From positions 54,394,771 to 54,458,770 of the forward strand of contig NC_066579.1 in the NCBI RefSeq assembly GCF_024323335.1: a DNA stretch of 64,000 nt, written 5' to 3'. This document shows, piece after piece, positions 1 through 11,683 of the stretch (positions are counted from its first letter, which is position 1; every line of letters starts with the position of its first letter). Below the pieces are notes generated by a model. The model was not told the DNA's origin. It did no database searches and worked only from the letters and a program-made list of their open reading frames with translations. The position numbers were made by a program, and so were the translations under genes. This stretch comes from Lathyrus oleraceus. Lineage: Eukaryota > Streptophyta > Magnoliopsida > Fabales > Fabaceae.

Positions 1-1202
1 GCTCTTTCATGAATTTAACATAAACAAGCATCTACTCAAGAGCTTCACAAAATGGAATGTTGACCCATATTTTGTTTAACATCTCCATTAACTTTTTAAA
101 TTGACCAACTTGCACCTCTTTCTTTTGTTTCCTTTTCAGAATCAGATAAGGTGGCTTGATGTAGTATGGTAGCTCAGGATTGGGTTTAGTTAAAATTTGT
201 TTCTTCATTATCTTAAAGAGGGGATTTTTATCAATGAATTGATCAAGGGTGTAACCTCTAATTTCTTCAACACTAATCTAATAACTTTTTTGCCCCTTAG
301 AATTTGTCTCAACCTCCTTCTCAACTACCACTTCGTTTCCACTCTTTTCCTTTTCCCCAACTATGTCTTTTTCTTCATCAATTTTTTTTTTGGAATTGAG
401 GGTATTGCTCTACTTCTTAACTCAAGGGCCTTACAAGTTTCAATTTTTATTTCATCGGAACTAGCTTGGGCTTCCAGTTTTTGAGACAATTGACCAATTT
501 ACATTTCTAGGTTTTTTATTGAAGCTTCGATGTTCTTATTCATGGTGATCAGATTTTGTTCCATTTCACTTTGAGCTTTATACATATCTGCTTGAGTTTT
601 ATTCACTTGCTCAAAACTTGATAGTGTTGCTTTCATGAATTTGGCTAAGTTTTCCTCTAAAGGTGATGGTTTTCATTGAGGAGAATAAGGAACCTATTGA
701 ACTCCTTAATTAGCATTCAAAGTCTGATTTTTACTGCACTTAAAGTTTGGATGATCTTTCCAACCTGGATTGTAGGTGTTAGAATATGGAATATTCTTTT
801 AAAACTTAGCATACTGAACTTCGGCACTCTCAACTTCCATTCTACAGTTACCATTTGCATGTTCTCCTCCACAAAAATCACAATGAAGTATCTGAACTTT
901 GCTAACGTTTTCTTGGGTTAGTTTTGTTGTAGCTAATTGCTTGGAAAGTGCCTCAATTTGAGCTCTTAATGTTGTGTTCGAGTCAACTTCATGAATACCT
1001 TTTTGTTTCATAGCTTATTCACTTGAACGAAACTCATTCGAGCATATATTTTCAATCAACGACTTCAACTCTTTATCGGTTTTTGCTCTCAATGTACCTC
1101 CAACTAAGGCATCGAGAAGCATTATCATTTGTGTTATCAACTCATCGAGAAATATGCCATCTATTCTTTAGCACTTATATTATGATGCTGACGATTACAG
1201 AG
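1..1202 (-). pseudogene. Athila-like Ty3/gypsy gag, C-terminal half
   Basis: Minus-strand translation from about 1201 gives a decayed retrotransposon gag. It starts with QHHNISAKE, then LLDALVGGTLRAKT, then a zinc knuckle CDFCGGEHANGNC (C-x2-C-x3-H-x4-C, about 845-885). A coiled tail PSPLEENLAKFMKATLSSFE follows, then ASIKNLEM near 500-530 and NIPFCEALE near 25-70. This order matches the capsid/nucleocapsid part of Athila-lineage gag, which packages element RNA. Several frameshifts and stops break it, so it is dead. The window edge cuts it on the left. Its N-terminal half lies at about 24672-25130 in the same orientation, so the two pieces were one gag split by nested insertions. Family is recognised from motifs; the exact lineage is inferred. 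Confidence 0.78.
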
Positions 1203-3339
1203 TGTCACGGTGCGGAAAATAACAGAGTGAATAATTGCTCGAATGACAATGAATTCACCACCGAAGTTTATTTTTAAAACGAAAAACTTTGATAAAATCC
1301 CTAAAAGAATAAAATATGGTCATTGCAACCAAATTCAGGTTCAAGAGTCGATTATATGCGGGAAGGTATTAGCACCTCACGATATCCATTGTAGACAATA
1401 GCTACCTCTAATTAGTTTTGGGAATAAATGATGTTAGCCTTAGGTACTCGATTTCTCATAATTATTACGATATATTTACAAAAAGAAAGAAATAAAAATA
1501 AAGTTTTGTTATTAGGGTGTTTGACAAGACGTTGAATCTCACTCCTATATATCCCTAGGTGAGATGGGAAATTCAAAGCAACACGATTCTTGTAGCAAAA
1601 TTTTGTGTGTTGATCGATTTTAATTGCCAAAATGAGTTTAATGTTCTATGACGGAAAAAGACTTGTTGGTTGGAAGAAAAAAGACTTGCGCTGGGGCACT
1701 AAAAGTTTTTTTTAGCAAACAGTTTGGTCGTGCATGGGCAAGAAAGGAAATCGATTGATTATGATTGTTTTTATGCGGAAGACGAATGTTCGAATTAAAC
1801 CAAGGCGTGTGCCTCACGTTCAATTATTTGAGGAGTAAAAGAGTGTACACCCAATTATTCCTTTTTAATTTGATTCTTATCGCAAAATTTAGAATGTCTT
1901 TATTATTATATATTTTTGCGGAAGACGGATACTCGACCTAAAATGAGGTGTGCGCCTAGAATTCGTTTACTCGAGGATAAAAGGGTGTGCACCTGATTAT
2001 TCCCCTTTTAATTTGTATTTTCCTTATGAAAATTTGAAAATATTAAAAGAAAACAAAATAAGTTTAAAAAAAGTAAAATTAAAAATTAAAAAAACAAGTT
2101 TTTTTGGCATTTTCAGGTCTGTGACGATTCAAATCATGATGACAATCGCCACTTTGGTGACTGTCAAACTGTTGTTGGACACACAGTGATGATTGTCGTT
2201 GTTGTGCTGACGGTCAAGCCGTCATAGAAGCAAGCTTCACTGGTGGTCGTCACTGCATTGACGAGTGAATTGTCATGAATGCAAACCTCAGTGACAGTCA
2301 TCACACTGTGCTGATGCCCGTCAGCGTGCCCAACTTTTATTTTCTGCATTTTCACTCAAAACAACCCAACTCTCACTCTCTTTCTCATTTATTCACCAAT
2401 CAACAACATACAAATGATATTTTCATAAATACAACTTCTAAACTAACTTTAAACTAAACCATAACATGATTATACCTACTTTACATGAATACTACATCAA
2501 TATTTACAAAATATTACAAACATGAATATTACAATACCTAAGCTATCAAAATATGCATGTTACATAAGTCATAGTTTTGAATGATAGAAAGACAATAAGT
2601 CAACTTGAAGAAGATAAAATTGTTATTGTCAAAGGTGAAGGTGGTGGTTTTAATGCGAAGTGGTTGTTATGATGTAAAGGATGATGAATATGTTATGTGG
2701 TATGTTTTGGGTGGTTCTTTTTCTGGTTTTATAAGTCTCTTTTATGCTATAAACTAACTTCTTAAACTCTCTAAGTCTCTCTCTTTCAACTTTTCCGCCA
2801 TTCTTTTAAGCCTCCATAAGTTAGCCTGTATAGTGGCACTTTAGGGTTTATGATTTTTTAGGGTTTCTTTGCTTCTTTCTAAATGAGAAAGTGACTTCAA
2901 TATGCAACAAACCAGAGAATAATGCATTGTCTAGTATATAAAATATTTATCATGCAAATGGTAGTAGACAAAATAAGGAAAAAAGAAGGGAAAAATGAAA
3001 GCTTTCTCAAAATGGGAAAGTGTGGAAAAATAAAAGAATATTAACTCTTTTGACTTTTTGAATTTCAAAAATACAAATAATAATAATACAAATAATATAA
3101 AAAATAAATAAATAAACTTAGTAAATAAGTGTTTTTGAAAAGGGTGAAAATAAATTGAAAAATCAAAATTTGATAAAAACGCGCTAAAAATGAAATAAAA
3201 TGTAAAGTTGATTTTTTGATTTTCTTGATTATTGATAAAGGATGAATAAACTCCTAATTCAATTTTGAAATAAAATTTAAAACCTACTTAACTATTTTCC
3301 GAAATGATTTTCAAAGACGGACTAAATTGGGGTACTACA
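1203..3339 (-). mobile_element. 3' LTR of Tat/Ogre-like gypsy element D
   Basis: This 2137-bp block is repeated in the same orientation at 22168-24454. Read on the minus strand it starts TGTAGTACCCC just after a purine-rich tract (CAGTAGGGGCAGC) and ends CGCACCGTGACA, so it has TG...CA ends. It carries the phrases common to legume Tat/Ogre LTRs near its 3' end: aggttc, gagtcgatta and ggtattagcacc (plus-strand view). Its 3' edge abuts the Athila gag directly, which marks the insertion point. There is no coding capacity. LTR status rests on the PPT, the repeated copy and the paired ends. Confidence 0.75.
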
Positions 3340-3353
3340 GCTGCCCCTACTGA
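3340..3353 (-). other. Polypurine tract of element D
   Basis: The minus strand reads CAGTAGGGGCAGC immediately before the TG that opens the LTR. A polypurine tract primes plus-strand DNA synthesis and defines the upstream edge of the 3' LTR. The equivalent position of element E (60252-60266) has a similar AAATAGGGGCATC, which supports the call. Confidence 0.6.
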
Positions 3354-3502
3354 AGTATTTTTAACTTAGAGAATATGAATAACGAGAGTATTCATATAAT
3401 ATTTATGGAAGATAATTAAGTACAACTGACCTGAATGTTTTCCTTCGATGAGCAGAAGGAAAAGAAACCACAGGAATCTTGAAAGATCGTCTCTACTAGG
3501 GA

Positions 3503-4186
3503 ATAATCATCTCATATAAGAGGGTTGGTGCCTAGATCGACTACAAGATTATCTCCAACACGAGGGTTAGTGCCTAGATCGAATACAATATCATATCCAA
3601 CATGAGGGTTGGCACATAGATCGACTACAAGATTATCTTATACATGAGGGTTGATGCCTAGATCAATTATAAGATAATCTCCAACACGAGGGTTGATGCC
3701 TAGATCTAATATAAGATCATCTCCAACACGAGAGTTGGTGCCTAGATCGATTACAAGATCATCTTCAACACGAGGGTTGGTGCTTAGATCGACAACAAGA
3801 TCATCTCCAACAAGAGGGTTGATGCTTAAATCGACAATAAGATTATCTCCAAAACAAGGGTTGGTGCCTAGATCGACAACAAGATCATCTGCAACATGAG
3901 GGTTGGTACCTATATTGACTACAAGATCATCTCCAACATGAGTGTTGGTGCCTAGACTAACTATAAGATCATCTCCAACATAATTGTTGATGCCTAGATT
4001 GACAACATGATCATCTCCAACACGAGTCTTAGTGCCTAGATCGACAATAAGATCATATCCAACATGAGGGTTGGTGCCTAGATCGACAACAAGGTCATCT
4101 CCAACACGGGGGTTGGTGCCTAGATCAACAACAAGATCATCCCCAACACGAGCGTTAGTTCCTAGATTGTCAACAAGATCATCTTC
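3503..4186 (-). repeat. 42-bp minisatellite in the 3' UTR of element D
   Basis: About 16 tandem copies of a 42-bp unit, core catctccaacacgagggttgg followed by tgcctagatcgac (plus view). Because 42 is divisible by three and the unit has no stop on the minus strand, the array stays open for 184 codons as a 14-residue repeat (DDLVVDLGTNPRVG). It also stays partly open on the plus strand. It lies just inside the D element, between the PPT and the copia A insertion. The equivalent spot beside the other LTR copy (24620-24671) has only one to two units. Long 3'-UTR tandem arrays are known for Tat/Ogre elements. I see no start context or domain arguing for a protein. Confidence 0.85.
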
Positions 4187-5660
4187 TAACATTTTGTTCC
4201 TAAGGGGATAAATGTCGAATGTGACGATTCACCAACGGGTTGGGCAAATTACACTATAAACAACACAATAGAAAATACTATACGACGGAGCAGAAACCAG
4301 TAAATAACACGATAGACCTAGTTCGGTGAAACCACACCTACGTCTGGTGGGATGAGTCCACAACCCGATAAAGGAAATTCACCATTACTAGCTTAGTAGA
4401 ATTATTCTTACAAGCAACAACAAACCCTATGTTTTCCAATGCGTCTTCCCAACACTCCCTAATGACTTTTTAATTAGAGCATCCCCCTAAATATGAGAAC
4501 CTACTCACTTTCTTCTAAATCACACAACCCATGATTAGAGATTACAACTCAATAATCAATGTTGAATACTACCACTCAACTATAGACAAACCTTGTATGC
4601 CAAGTTACTGAAATATAAAGGTGTACATACAACAATAACAAGGACTCAAAAATAAAACCTAGCACTCTATATCTTTAATGTATTGCTTGGCTTCCAATAT
4701 ATGTTTTGAGCTCCTAATATAACTAATGTTGGGTTTTTCTCCTTAGATAATATCTTTGATTTCGTCTAGAACTAATGTAGAATATGTTAGATATTTGATT
4801 TGTTCTCTGAACATATCCAACAAGATATGAGTTGTTTCAATTTAAATTCAAATTTAAATATTCATTTAAATCAGAATTAATCTTCACCCATCTGTCAAAC
4901 AAATCACTTAAACATATTGCTAAATAAAGCAATAAAATAGAACCGAATCTTTCCCAAAGATTAATCTAAAACGCAACATTATAACGCCTGTTGAGCAAGA
5001 CCTATATATCGTGCCAACATATTGGAGCATCGTGCCCAGGATGTGTCCTTTTTACAACTTAAGCAAGCTAGACCAATCTTGAATACTTGTACATTTATCC
5101 ATGTTGTTGTTTTGCTAAATAGAGCCAGTCCACTAGGAAATACAATCTCCCCTTTTGGAAAATTATGGAAAAACAACTCTTCAAGCTAAATAACACTTCT
5201 TCCAAGTGACAACCAGTAGAACTAATGGACTATTAGAGCATACAATCAATAACAACAACCATCTTCCAGTTATCAGAGTTAAGCTTAGCAGCGGAAAGTC
5301 AAGCATCAACATTTAGATGCTTGCACAAAATCCATTCAGATGCTCCAAACCAAACAGGAAATCATGTAGTCATTCACAGACTTAGCCATGCATGAATCTA
5401 GTTATCTAATTTTTAGTAGCATACCGTCCTACTAACTAACATATATCACCATGCAATCATTCACATACTTAGTCATGCACACACAAGCTGTTAGTAGTTG
5501 ATATTAGAATATGCAAGGAATACTACTAACGTAGATATGTTTTCACATGTACATGGGCCAAATCTCTTGCCCGATGCTCCAGCATGGAGCACATCATTAT
5601 CACTTACTAGATATGGTTAGTACTAAACATCAACATGTGTTACCTCAACACTCAGTAACA
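4187..5660 (-). mobile_element. 3' LTR of SIRE-like copia element A
   Basis: About 1.47 kb. Its left part (from tgttcctaagg near 4195) aligns with 10124-10423 next to a PBS. On the minus strand it opens with TGTTACTGAGTGTTGAGG directly after a run AAAAAGGGGGGAGTAGTAG. The left edge is a few bases uncertain because the terminal TG is mutated and it abuts the 42-bp minisatellite. Element A is inserted in the minisatellite of element D. The 5-bp target duplication cannot be tested because the far end of A is lost. Confidence 0.7.
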
Positions 5661-5682
5661 CTACTACTCCCCCCTTTTTCCA
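5661..5682 (-). other. Polypurine tract of copia element A
   Basis: Minus strand GGAAAAAGGGGGGAGTAG immediately precedes the LTR start. This is the usual long G-run PPT of SIRE-type copia elements. Compare the GGGGGAG tract of element B at 48642-48660. Confidence 0.65.
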
Positions 5683-8460
5683 TAATTTGGCAAAGTTTTA
5701 GTTCTTCAAACTAGCATATAGAAGTTAGTCATGCAAAGGTTAGTATGTTAGCACATACACAGCCAAAAACATGAGTAGAAAAACCATAACAACATCCAAA
5801 GATGCACATGCATTAGATCTGGCAAGTTCAAATAGGCTAAAGATGCTTTACAAATATAAACAAAATCTCCCTTTTACAAGAGCCAAAATAACTAGGCTAG
5901 AACCAGGAAATCTTCAGGAAGGATTCTCCAAACTTCAGATCCGTATATCAAAATCTAATTTAGGTTGTCCTTATCTGACTCAGAATCACTTGTGTTCAGA
6001 TTCATTAGGTTCTTTATAATAACCTTTATCTTCCATATCTTTTCAGGGTTCATATTCTTGATTAGGATATTCTTAGTGCATGTTCCACCAGATGGTTCAA
6101 CAATTGAGATGTTATTTCTAAAGTCTCCAACTTCCTTGGCTTTGTTCAAACACATCTCCAGTATATCAAAAACCTCATTTGAATCCTCAATCTCTTGGAC
6201 AAGTTTGCTTTCACCAACTTGATTTCAGTTCATGTTGAGAGAATGATATGAAATCTGAGAGTAGGATAAGGCAAGATGTCTATTTTTCTTGCTTGTAACG
6301 CCAACCTAGTTATACCACACCTGATATCACGAAGGAAACTTCCTTATTTTGTGTTCCAAAGTGGGCTTAAGGGAGAGAAACACTTTTTTCTCTTTTGGAA
6401 TAACTCCCTAGCATTCATTGCTATTCAATATCCCAAATGTAGACCCTTTTCAAAGTTAACTGCATCTAATGACTTAAAAATGTTTGAGACAAATGTCATG
6501 ACATCTTGTCCCACATTACACTTCTTTAACATCTGCTTCACCCAGAGTAACTTTTTACAATGACTCATTGTAGTAATGTATTCATGTTTATCAGAATAAC
6601 TTAACATGAGGTTCTCCTTGTCTGTTACACATACTTCGTTCAGTAGTTGAACCACTTCCTATTTTGATAACCATATCCCCTTCAACATTCTTCTTTTCTA
6701 AATAATGAAGATATTTACCAAGACATTTTATTCAACATTTGACTCTGATTGAAGCATTCTAGTTTCCTCATAGTTACAACGAATTGCTTGTTCGTCCTTC
6801 TTATGAGTTGGTGACTTGGTTACCACTACGATACTCAATATGTCGGACATATCTTCCTTATCATATGTATCATCCTTCATTAGCTTTTCTTAAAATTTAG
6901 GAATATACCCAACATATTTTATCACGGTTAACTGCATCTGATGAACAACATGCTCCACCATGTTGTCCGACATATCAACATTACACATGGGAATTTTATC
7001 CTTGTCTTTCACAATTACTTCCTCTAGCAACTGAACATCCTCTTTAAAGGTCGAAGCTTATTTTGACAGCATCCTTTCAAGGGTTATTCTCATTTGACTT
7101 AAATACCTCAGCACACTATCCTCATTAAGGAGAGACATGTTACCAAGACCAACATCCTTAGTAACCCCTTCATGAACATCCTTGATCATAAGAATTGCAT
7201 CCTTATCAGTATTGACAGAGTTCTTAACAACATTATTAATACTTTTACTCAGATTATTCTCCTTCATGTTCTTCATTATGCTGGAAAAACATAGTTCTTC
7301 AACTTCCTCATTTAAGTACTTATTGAGAAAGGCACTATGCACGTCGATTCAATAATAGTTTGAACTTCCGAAAAATTGACAGTCTTGGACTTAATCTAGT
7401 GGTTCCAATTAGGGAAAAACAATCATATATATTCCATATTTAGCAGCAAATATCATAGAGTTTCTTGATTTGACAACAACAACTATATCCACATCAAAAT
7501 TCTCTTTAATAAGGGCATGCCTATTCTTTACATATAATGTTCCTATAGTAATCAATCTATACTCCTTGCTTGTAGCACAGACCAGGAGATTTCTCTCATT
7601 CTTACTAATCATTCCTTCATTCAGAGTTTGATCATGATTATCCATACCACCATCCTTAACTCTGGTTGGATCAACATCTTCAGGAACTTGATCATCATTC
7701 TCCTTATGCATTTGAGATTTTGTCAACAAGTTGGACAAATTTTTTAGCACATCATCATCACCGTATGGACTACTCCATCTAGTTTATTATGAATCTTCAC
7801 CAAAATACATTATAATGTCGTGATGATTTCTCATAGATACAGACCTGAGTGGAAGCTCACTCATACTTCCACTAGTAGCTAAATCGGATTTATCTGATAC
7901 ATACACCCTATGAATGAACTTCAACCCACTAGTTTCTGCTTCACCAACCATCATATCATGTTATTGGTTATTCAGACATCTAGATACATGAGAAGTAATT
8001 ATGTCATATCCACTATTCTTTTTCAGCTTCTTATTTTGAACCACTATAGGCTATTCAAAATTGGGAGGATTTCCATCCTGACCATCAGCCTTCCATTTAA
8101 TGAACCAATCCACATGAGATAATTCAGACTTCTGAGAAATATGTTGATACATATTGTCTAATATCTTGGTTGTTCTTACCTCTTTATACAAAAATACTTT
8201 ATCAATCCCAAGGTCTTTCAAATCCTTGAAGTCTTCCTTAGATATGACATTCTTCATAAGAACTTCTTTACCTTTGTTGTAGACAAAATGTTCAGACTTT
8301 TTGAAGTTTATATTCCTCCTTTGATCACACAATTGGTTCATATTGTTAGACAAGCCTTTTCTCAATAGAATCTCTTCTTGACTGGGATTAACCAATTTCC
8401 ATGAGCTCTTGATTCTCCCATTTGCTTGATTTCCATGAGTTTTAATATCTTTAGTCATGT
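5683..8460 (-). pseudogene. Degenerate, rearranged pol region of copia element A
   Basis: In minus-strand order there are scraps of SIRE-type pol. QLCDQ...INFKKSE...EVLMKN near 8300 matches the pre-integrase segment. SAFLNKYLNEEVEE near 7300 matches the reverse transcriptase NGYLNEEVY motif. VEHVVHQMQ near 6940 and EYITTMSHCKKLLWVKQML near 6560 match RT and RNase H. SNIFKSLDAVNFEK near 6450 matches the RNase H tail. Between them lie long K/D/N-rich stretches with no match I can name, for example around 7060-7750 and 8051-8200. The YxDD block and the integrase core were not found. The whole internal region of A is about 4.46 kb, far shorter than a SIRE gag-pol, so A is best seen as a non-autonomous derivative. 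Many stops and shifts are present. Confidence 0.6.
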
Positions 8461-8521
8461 GCCTGGAACTTCCACCTTTACTTGAGAAACTTATGTGTTC
8501 TCTAAGAGCTATGGAGCCAAT

Positions 8522-10050
8522 TTATGTAGTATTGGATTTCCATTTTTTCTTAGCATGGACATCCTTACCTATTCTGATCTTTAACTTAAGCCATTCGAAA
8601 CAATAAGGCCTTGTATGTCCATATATACCATAGTGGTGACATATCAGAGGTTGTTTCTTATTGTGATGGGATGACACATGTCGAGTCCGATGTTGTGATA
8701 TGTGATCCAAACTTATAACCTCAATCTTTTCATCAACCTTCATTGGGAGAATTTTCTTGCTTGCATCATTCATGCTCGTCCTAACATTGATTCCCATCAC
8801 ATCTCTGGATAACTCACCAAACTTAATTTTTCATCAAGTAAATTTGGACTATTTATCACTTTACTTTCAGAATGAGACATGTTTTCTAGTTGGTAGTTTA
8901 GAGATTAAATATTCTTCTTTATACTTGTGATGGTTGAGGCAAGCTCATATGTTTCCTTCTAGAGCACTCATATGGTTTTCTTCTAATTTTCTATGGTTAG
9001 TCACATTTCTTTCCATTTGGCGACTAGGAGCCTGTATGAATCAAGATTTTCTTCTTTAGTACTGGATTCACCATCATATTCACTTCGACCAAAATAATCC
9101 ATCCCAATGTTGGTAGTTTCTTCCTCACTTTCAGAATCAGACCAAGTCGCAGTAAGACCTTTTTTATGTTTCTTTAGGAAGTTAAGACATTGTGCTTTAA
9201 TGTGTCCAAAGCCTTCACACTTATAGCATTGACTACCCTTGTCACCATTGAATTTGTCTTTACACATGTCTTTGGTTTGGGGATTAATCTAGGACTCTTG
9301 GACATTTGACATTCACTTTTTGTTTAGATATTTCAAGGAGTTATTGAACCTTTTACTAAGAAAATATATATCATCTGACAAGTTCTCTTCTATGTCCCCT
9401 TGACTTTCTTCATCATTGGAAACAAAGGTTATCCCTTTGTTCTTCTTTTCAGATCTTTCATTGATGGATATCTCAAAGGTTTGCAGGGAACCAATGATTT
9501 TATCAACCTTTATAATAATCAAGTCTTGAGCTTCTTCAATAGCAGTAACTTTCATATCAAACCTCTTAGGTAATGATCTGAGAATTTTTCAGGCAAGCTT
9601 TTTTTCAAACATCTTTTCACTTAAGGCAAAGGATATGTTGGTAATATCGCACAATCTGATGTGGAAATCAGAGATTGATTCTTCTTCATCCATCCTCGAA
9701 TTCTTAAACTTAGTGGTAAGAAGTTGCAACCTTGAAATTCAGAATTTGGATGTGCCTTCATGCATAATTTTGAGAATATCCCAAGTTTCCTTAGCTTCTG
9801 AACATGTATTGATCAATATGAACATGTTCTTATCTATAACATTGAAGATATCAGTCATAGCCTTGGAGTTTCTAAGAGCTTTATCATCTTCTACATTAGT
9901 GCATTCAACTTTTGGTTTTAAGTTCGTAGTTCCATCTTCAGAAGTGATCCTTGGATGTTTCCATCCTTTTATCACTATCATTTCCTTCTAATAATCATAA
10001 TTGGTTCCATCCAAGACAGGTGGTTTGCTGACTGATCCTCCATCTTTCAT
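8522..10050 (-). pseudogene. SIRE-like gag of copia element A
   Basis: A start ATG at 10050 opens MKDGGSVSKPPVLDGTNYDY, followed by a stop, then GWKHPRITSEDG. The series continues with HEGTSK (9740s), MKVTAIEEAQDL...IIGSLQTFE (about 9480-9555) and a zinc knuckle CYKCEGFGHIKAQC (about 9180-9230). A decayed second knuckle CHHYGIYGHTRPYC lies near 8620-8660. The domain order and spacing match the gag of element B in this window. Gag forms the virus-like particle and binds RNA. At least four breaks prevent expression. The start sits about 60 bp inside the PBS, as expected. Confidence 0.75.
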
Positions 10051-10110
10051 TGTCTCCATTTGATCAAAACTTATCTTCCTTGGAGCTCACCCAACAAACT
10101 AGGCTGCTTG

Positions 10111-10123
10111 CTCTGATGCTAAT
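10111..10123 (-). other. Primer-binding site of copia element A
   Basis: Minus strand ATTAGCATCAGAG directly follows the LTR end (TTTCA). It resembles the initiator-tRNA-Met complementary site TGGTATCAGAG used by many copia elements. The intact SIRE copy here has ATTGGCATCAGAG at the same place. Confidence 0.6.
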
Positions 10124-10423
10124 TGAAATTATGTTCGTCAGGGTACAAATGTTGAATACGATGCTCACCAACATGTTTGACAAGTTACACCAGAAACAAC
10201 ACAATAACAAATACTAGACGATGGAGCAGAAAAGCAGTAAATAACATGATAATTGCTTACCCAGTTCAGTGAAGCTACACCTACGTATGAGGGTTTAGTT
10301 CACAACCCAAGAAAGAAAATTCAAAATTAGTAGCTTAATACAATTTGTCTTACAAGAAGTAATAAACCATATGTTGTTAAATGCCTCTTACTAATAATAC
10401 CCAATGACTTTCTATTTAGAGCC
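10124..10423 (-). mobile_element. 5' LTR remnant of copia element A
   Basis: The first 300 bp (plus view) align with 4187-4480: acaccagaaacaac, the gatggagcagaaa stretch, and caatgactttctatttagagc. Homology stops abruptly where copia C begins at 10424. The rest of this LTR is not found after C ends at 21625, so it was deleted. Confidence 0.7.
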
Positions 10424-11607
10424 TGTTCGAACAAAATTGGTTTGTCCTATATCCCTTAGATTTTGATGATAACAAAGTATTTAAAGAACAATTGGGTATA
10501 CTAATGTTCGTTCAAGTGTGCAGGACCATAGACTAAAATCTCATATAAAATCCAAGTATTGGTTCTGACTATGAATTCAAAAGAAATGCTTAAAGACTAG
10601 ACTCTAAAGAAGTCAACTTCTGAAGAGGTCAACATCTGAAGGTTAGAGTCTGAAGGAGTCAGTCTTTGAAGACCAGACTTTGAAGAAGTCTGCTTCTGAT
10701 GATTAGAACCTGATCCAGTCAAAGCGTAAGGACCAAGGTGACTCTGATTGGTCACTATCAACCTCTGAGTCTAGTTTGTCACGTGAATACCTAAGATATA
10801 TTTTATTCATAGAGTCTGTTGGGATACAACTACTAATTCCTTTTGTGGCAAAGAGTTTTCAAACTAGCCTTCACCAACCTTGACTATTTGGTGAAACATC
10901 CCAATGTCCCTTTTGAAGATTCTCAAAGACTCTATGTGTTGGATCTTCAACAACTCTTTTCCTTCTCTATTTAAGCAGCTAGAGACTTTAAAGTATATGT
11001 ATTGACACCAAAAAGAGAAGTTACTCTGTTAAAACAAAAGCACAAGCTGAACTTAGTATTTGTTATCCTTGTAAATCTTAGAAATCCCTAAGTCTTAAAA
11101 AAGTCTATTTGTATTGTATTCTTTATACCTCTGATTATATATCAAGTGTATTTTCTCAAACAATATTTTATCTATTAGGCAAATTATTAGAAGTTTTTTA
11201 TTAAGTGTTTGAGAATTTGAAGTCTCTCACTTGTGCGGTTGAGCATATAAGTCTCGTGATTGTGTGCTTGAGAATTGGAAGTCTCTTGCTTGTATGCTTG
11301 AGCATAAAAGTCTCTTACTTTGTGTTTCAGCATTGGAAGTCTCTTGCTTGTGTGCTTGAGAAAACTGTAATCTTGTGTGATTTTAATGAAAATAATTTGT
11401 AAGTACAAAGGACTTGATTACTCTTAGTTTGTTAGAGGAATTAGGATAACTCTATGTATTACTCTTCTTTCTTGCACTTCGTATACGCTACCTACCTTTG
11501 ATTGAATAAACTTCTATACCTTGGAGTTTAGAATCTGTCCAAAGATTTTTAATAGAAAGAAAAAGTCAACCCAATTCAACCCACTTCTTATATTTTTCTT
11601 GCCTTCA
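10424..11607 (+). mobile_element. 5' LTR of copia element C
   Basis: Begins TGTTCGAACAAAATTGG and ends TTGCCTTCA, followed by gt and the PBS. The first 750 bp or so align with 20846-21625. Multiple tctgaag/gtctga motifs around 10600-10720 are shared by both LTRs. Its 3' part has a 30-bp tandem repeat (11201-11366). U3/R/U5 boundaries cannot be set by eye. Confidence 0.78.
11201..11366 (+). repeat. 29-30-bp tandem repeat inside the LTR of C
   Basis: Five imperfect copies of a unit like gagcat(t)ggaagtctcttg followed by cttgtgtgctt. The equivalent part is missing from the truncated 3' LTR, so age relative to insertion cannot be judged. Confidence 0.7.
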
Positions 11608-11608
11608 G

Positions 11609-11622
11609 TTGGCATCAGAGCA
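11609..11622 (+). other. Primer-binding site of copia element C
   Basis: TTGGCATCAGAGCA lies two bases after the LTR CA end. It resembles the initiator-tRNA-Met complement and confirms plus orientation. Confidence 0.7.
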
Positions 11623-11683
11623 TGGTCTGTGCTAAACACTTAACAGTGGTGCAGAAGAGATCCTGAGAAAAACATATTGAACC

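Noticed and set aside
3503..4186. CRISPR-like array
   Set aside because: Units are contiguous 42-mers without unique spacers, in a plant nuclear context.
3638..4192. 184-codon frame of 14-residue repeats as a real protein gene
   Set aside because: It is the 42-bp minisatellite read in frame. The unit length and lack of stops explain it, and it sits in a retroelement 3' UTR.
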